Below are positions 61,141-64,000 of a stretch of 64,000 nt of DNA, piece by piece. Source of the DNA: Cellulomonas sp. APG4 (GTDB lineage Bacteria > Actinomycetota > Actinomycetes > Actinomycetales > Cellulomonadaceae); contig NZ_JAACYI010000003.1 of assembly GCF_009996735.1 (NCBI RefSeq), positions 1 to 64,000 of the forward strand. Direction: 5' to 3'. The notes beneath the pieces were generated by a model. The model worked only from the letters and a program-made list of their open reading frames with translations, did no database searches and was not told the DNA's origin. A program made the translations under genes and the position numbers. Numbering within the stretch: position 1 is the stretch's first letter; each line of letters opens with the position of its first letter.

Positions 61141-62882
61141 GCACTCGAGCGACTACCGCCGAGCGCGCTGCCGGCGGGACGGCGGACTACCTCGACCAGC
61201 GCACGGGCATCGGCCTGGCGGTCAAGAACTTCGCGCGCAAGATCTTCCCCGACCACTGGTCGTTCCTGCTCGGGGAGATCGCGCTCTACTCGTTCGTGGT
61301 GCTGCTCATCTCGGGCGTCTTCCTCACGATGTTCTTCGTGCCGAGCATGGGCCTCATCGAGTACGAGGGCCCGCTCGCGTCGATGGACGGCGTCGAGATG
61401 TCCGAGGCGTTCGCGTCGACCCTGCACCTGTCGTTCGAGGTGACGGGCGGTCTGCTGATGCGGCAGATCCACCACTGGGCAGCGCTGCTGTTCATGGCCT
61501 CGATCGTGACGCACATGATGCGCGTCTTCTTCACGGGAGCGTTCCGCAAGCCCCGTGAGATCAACTGGCTCGTGGGCTTCGTGCTGATGATCCTGGGCCT
61601 CGGCGCAGGCTTCACCGGCTACTCCCTGCCGGACGACGTGCTGTCGGGGAACGGTCTGCGGATCACGGACGGCGTCGTCAAGTCGATCCCCATCATCGGC
61701 AGCTACATGTCGTACTTCATCTTCGGTGGCGAGTTCCCGGGTGAGCACATCATCCCCCGGCTCTTCACGATGCACATCCTGCTGATCCCGGGGCTCATCC
61801 TGGCCCTCATCGGCCTGCACCTGTTCCTCGTGGTCGTGCACAAGCACACGCACTTCCCCGGGCCCGGGCGCACGGACCGGAACGTCGTCGGCTTCCCCCT
61901 GTTCCCGGTGTACGTCGCCAAGGCCGGCGGCTTCTTCTTCGTGGTCTTCGGCATCCTCGCCCTGATGGGCGGCACGATGACCATCAACCCGGTGTGGAAC
62001 TACGGCCCGTACGACCCCTCCCCCGTGTCGGCGGGTGCGCAACCCGACTGGTACATGCTCTTCCTCGAGGGCTCGCTACGGCTCATGCCAGGGCCGGGCT
62101 GGGAGTGGGTGATCGGTGGCTACACGCTGCCGATGAACGTGCTCATCCCCGCCGTCGTGATCCCCGGGCTGCTGTTCACGATGCTCGCCCTCTACCCGTT
62201 CGTCGAGGCGTTCGCCACGGGCGACAAGCGTGAGCACCACGTGCTCGACCGGCCGCGCAACGCCCCCGTCCGCACCGCGTCGGGCGTCGCGATCCTGACG
62301 GCGTTCTTCATCCTCATCCTCGCGGGGTCCAACGACCTCATCGCGACGCACTTCGACCTGTCGATCAACGACATCACACGCATCTTCCGCGTGCTCGTGA
62401 TCGCGCTGCCGATCCTCGCGTTCTGGGTCACCAAGCGAATCTGCCTGGGCCTGCAGCGCAAGGACCGCGACCTCGTCCTGCACGGGCACGAGAGCGGGCG
62501 CATCGTGCGCCTGGCGCACGGTGAGTACCTCGAGGTGCACACGCCCCTCGACGAGTACGAGCGGTGGACCCTCGTCCAGCACGAGCCGCGTCGTCCGCTC
62601 GAGCTCGAGCCCGCCGAGGACGAGCGCGGGGTGCGCCGCAAGGGCTACCGCCGCGACGCGATCCGGGCCCGCGTCTCGCGGTTCTTCTACGAGGACCGCG
62701 TCGAGCCCGTCACACCCGCCGAGCTCGCTGCGGCGCACTCCCACGGCGAGCACGACGCCCTCGAGGGCGGTGCAGGCGGCCAGGAGCAGATCGAGGCGTC
62801 GCAGGCACACGACACGCAGCCCGCCGCGGGTGGGGCGGTCGCGGGCAGGTCCGCACGTGGACACGACGCGCGGGATCGCTGA
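61137..62882 (+). CDS. qcrB: Cytochrome b subunit of the bc1 complex
   Basis: Oxidises menaquinol and holds both b hemes. 581 residues with nine or so membrane segments. Heme His residues lie in the second and fourth segments (MRQIHHWAALLF; FTMHILLIPG with HLFLVVVHKH following). The Qo loop has DPSPVSAGAQPDWYM near 297-311, the form of actinobacterial bcc complexes targeted by QcrB inhibitors. The C-terminal 130 residues are a soluble, charged, partly His/Gln-rich tail. GTG at 61137 overlaps the qcrA stop (GTGA). Confidence 0.96.
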   Translation: MSTRATTAERAAGGTADYLDQRTGIGLAVKNFARKIFPDHWSFLLGEIALYSFVVLLISGVFLTMFFVPSMGLIEYEGPLASMDGVEMSEAFASTLHLSFEVTGGLLMRQIHHWAALLFMASIVTHMMRVFFTGAFRKPREINWLVGFVLMILGLGAGFTGYSLPDDVLSGNGLRITDGVVKSIPIIGSYMSYFIFGGEFPGEHIIPRLFTMHILLIPGLILALIGLHLFLVVVHKHTHFPGPGRTDRNVVGFPLFPVYVAKAGGFFFVVFGILALMGGTMTINPVWNYGPYDPSPVSAGAQPDWYMLFLEGSLRLMPGPGWEWVIGGYTLPMNVLIPAVVIPGLLFTMLALYPFVEAFATGDKREHHVLDRPRNAPVRTASGVAILTAFFILILAGSNDLIATHFDLSINDITRIFRVLVIALPILAFWVTKRICLGLQRKDRDLVLHGHESGRIVRLAHGEYLEVHTPLDEYERWTLVQHEPRRPLELEPAEDERGVRRKGYRRDAIRARVSRFFYEDRVEPVTPAELAAAHSHGEHDALEGGAGGQEQIEASQAHDTQPAAGGAVAGRSARGHDARDR

Positions 62883-62901
62883 GAAACGACGAGAGTGGGA
62901 C

Positions 62902-62919
62902 GTGGCGGGTCCATCCCGC
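62902..62919. terminator. Small hairpin after qcrB
   Basis: TGGCGGG/CCCGCC stem with a 5-nt loop, in the 95-bp gap before sodA. Weak; could also be part of the sodA leader. Confidence 0.35.
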
Positions 62920-62977
62920 CGTGCCAGCAGAAACCGAGCCGTCGCGCTACCGCGCGACCTGACCGGAGGTGCCATGC

Positions 62978-63601
62978 ATGGCTGACTACACCCTTCCCGA
63001 CCTTCCCTACGACTACGCCGCCCTCGAGCCGCACATCTCGGGCCGCATCATGGAGCTGCACCACGACAAGCACCATGCGGCCTACGTCACGGGGGCCAAC
63101 ACCGCCCTCGAGAAGATGGCCGAGGCCCGGGACAAGGGTGACCACGGCTCGGTGAACCTGCTCGAGAAGAACCTCGCGTTCAACCTCGGCGGCCACGTCA
63201 ACCACACCGCGTTCTGGCAGAACCTCTCGCCGGACGGTGGCGACAAGCCCACGGGTGAGCTGGCGGCCGCGATCGACGAGTTCTTCGGCTCGTTCGACGC
63301 GTTCCAGAAGCAGTTCACAGCCAACGCGGCGGGGATCCAGGGCTCCGGCTGGTCGATCCTCGCGTGGGACTCGCTGGGCCAGAAGCTCGCTACGTTCCAG
63401 CTCTACGACCAGCAGGGCAACATCCCCCTGGGCATCGTCCCGATCGTCCTCCTGGACATGTGGGAGCACGCCTTCTACCTGGACTACGTGAACGTCAAGG
63501 CCGACTACATCGCGGCCTGGTGGAACATCGTCAACTGGGCGGACGCCGAGCAGCGCTTCCAGCGTGCGCGCACGCAGACGACGGGCCTCATCGTCCCCTG
63601 A
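62978..63601 (+). CDS. sodA: Superoxide dismutase, Mn/Fe type
   Basis: Converts superoxide to H2O2 and O2 in the cytoplasm. 207 residues with the four metal ligands in standard motifs: His in MELHHDKHH near 27, His in NHTAFWQNL near 80, and Asp and His in [11 protein letters not shown] near 162-166. Metal choice (Mn or Fe) is not decidable by eye. ATG 62978 chosen over the overlapping out-of-frame ATG at 62974; GGAGGT is 7 bases upstream. Placed after the respiratory cluster, a main superoxide source. Confidence 0.95.
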   Translation: MADYTLPDLPYDYAALEPHISGRIMELHHDKHHAAYVTGANTALEKMAEARDKGDHGSVNLLEKNLAFNLGGHVNHTAFWQNLSPDGGDKPTGELAAAIDEFFGSFDAFQKQFTANAAGIQGSGWSILAWDSLGQKLATFQLYDQQGNIPLGIVPIVLLDMWEHAFYLDYVNVKADYIAAWWNIVNWADAEQRFQRARTQTTGLIVP

Positions 63602-63614
63602 GGACGGACCGACC

Positions 63615-63654
63615 CCGAAGGGGTGCACACGCTCTGTCGTGTGCACCCCTTCGG
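63615..63654. terminator. Strong terminator after sodA
   Basis: Perfect 16-bp stem CCGAAGGGGTGCACAC / GTGTGCACCCCTTCGG with an 8-nt loop. Confidence 0.88.
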
Positions 63655-63675
63655 CGTTCAAGGGAGGGAGAAGGT

Positions 63676-64000
63676 GTGGACGCATGGCTCGGCCAACCGG
63701 ACGGACGGCTCCGCCTCTTCTGGGGACCCACGGGAGCAAAGGCCGCACTCGCGGCCGATACGGACGTCGTCGTCGTCGTGGACGTCCTCTCGTTCACCAC
63801 GGCGGTGTCCGTCGCCCTCGACAACGGCACGGAGGTGATCCCCTTCCCGGAGCGGGGCGCCGCCGCAGCAGCAGCCGCTGCGGCCTCGGACGCGGTTCTC
63901 GCTGCGCCCCGTGAGCCGCGGCGCGTCCCGCCCCAGCCCTCCGGCGATGACCCAGCCAGCGGGCCCCCGAGCCTGTCGCCGGCGTCGCTCCGCGCAGCAC
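63676..64000 (+). CDS. ComB-like 2-phosphosulfolactate phosphatase family protein, 5' part, runs off the window
   Basis: 108 codons, open to the window end. The stretch LFWGPTGAKAALAADTDVVVVVDVLSFTTAVSVALDNG, seen over residues 14-51, matches the N-terminus of the ComB family (DVLRATST-like motif, here DVLSFTTA). ComB removes phosphate from 2-phosphosulfolactate in coenzyme M synthesis; in Actinobacteria, which do not make coenzyme M, the real substrate is unknown. GTG at 63676 with GGGAGG 8 bases upstream. Confidence 0.7.
   Translation, partial: MDAWLGQPDGRLRLFWGPTGAKAALAADTDVVVVVDVLSFTTAVSVALDNGTEVIPFPERGAAAAAAAAASDAVLAAPREPRRVPPQPSGDDPASGPPSLSPASLRAA

Noticed and set aside
1-64000. tRNA, rRNA, CRISPR, IS, prophage, toxin-antitoxin or defence genes
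   Set aside because: None of their sequence marks was found on either strand.

Overview
This 64 kb window is chromosomal DNA of a very GC-rich actinobacterium. It has dense operons, many GTG and a few TTG starts, TAnnnT -10 boxes, many probable leaderless mRNAs, a class II DAHP synthase, a PPi-type phosphofructokinase, a sigA with an Ala/Lys/Thr-rich N-terminus, SepH and a qcrCAB/ctaE respiratory cluster. From memory, the gene mix fits Micrococcales, most likely Cellulomonadaceae or a relative; genus cannot be decided from sequence alone. No rRNA, tRNA, IS element, integrase or CRISPR array was seen. LAYOUT. (1) 1-15.2 kb is an accessory catabolic region. It starts with the lipoyl-domain end of a 2-oxoacid dehydrogenase E2 and a fused alpha-beta E1, divergent from a VOC-fold enzyme and a GntR/FCD regulator. 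A complete branched-chain-amino-acid-type ABC transporter (livK-H-M-G-F order) follows, then an MFS permease, and then a convergent operon of beta-hydroxyacid dehydrogenase, M24/creatinase-like hydrolase, semialdehyde-type aldehyde dehydrogenase and a LacI repressor. Four copies of a GCAA-NCN-TTGC-like operator sit at the three promoters of the transporter, the MFS gene and the enzyme/repressor operon. I read this as one LacI-controlled uptake-and-degradation regulon for an unidentified small amide, amino or guanidino compound. (2) 15.3-27.9 kb is a conserved core block: TrmA-like RNA methyltransferase, KimA-like potassium permease, two TrkA/CeoBC RCK proteins, DUF3159, an OB-fold protein, DUF3710, dut, DUF3093, DUF4193, an inositol-monophosphatase-family enzyme, sepH, tdk, an alkaline-phosphatase-superfamily enzyme and DUF5998. 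Much of its order recalls M. tuberculosis Rv2689c-Rv2703. (3) 28-41.8 kb holds a Pat-type protein acetyltransferase, a second topoisomerase pair (ParC/ParE or GyrA2/GyrB2), a two-domain GNAT, DUF456, sigA, a universal stress protein, DUF4192 and a putative lipoprotein. (4) 41.8-64 kb again recalls a mycobacterial order (Rv2173-Rv2196): polyprenyl synthase, Rv2175c-like DNA-binding protein, LysM/transglycosylase, PknL/PknB-like kinase with four PASTA repeats, pfp and aroG coupled by an ATGA overlap, plsC, ROK glucokinase, fadD, a DnaQ-UvrC-like nuclease, a lone RAM domain, trpD with a degenerate receiver, ctaE-qcrC-qcrA-qcrB, sodA and the start of a ComB-like gene. HOW IT WORKS TOGETHER. The core supplies housekeeping transcription, topology, K+ balance, nucleotide hygiene, wall growth control and the terminal bc1-aa3 electron path. 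The accessory end is a nutrient-specific module attached to it. Names of DUFs and synteny statements are from memory and were not checked by search.
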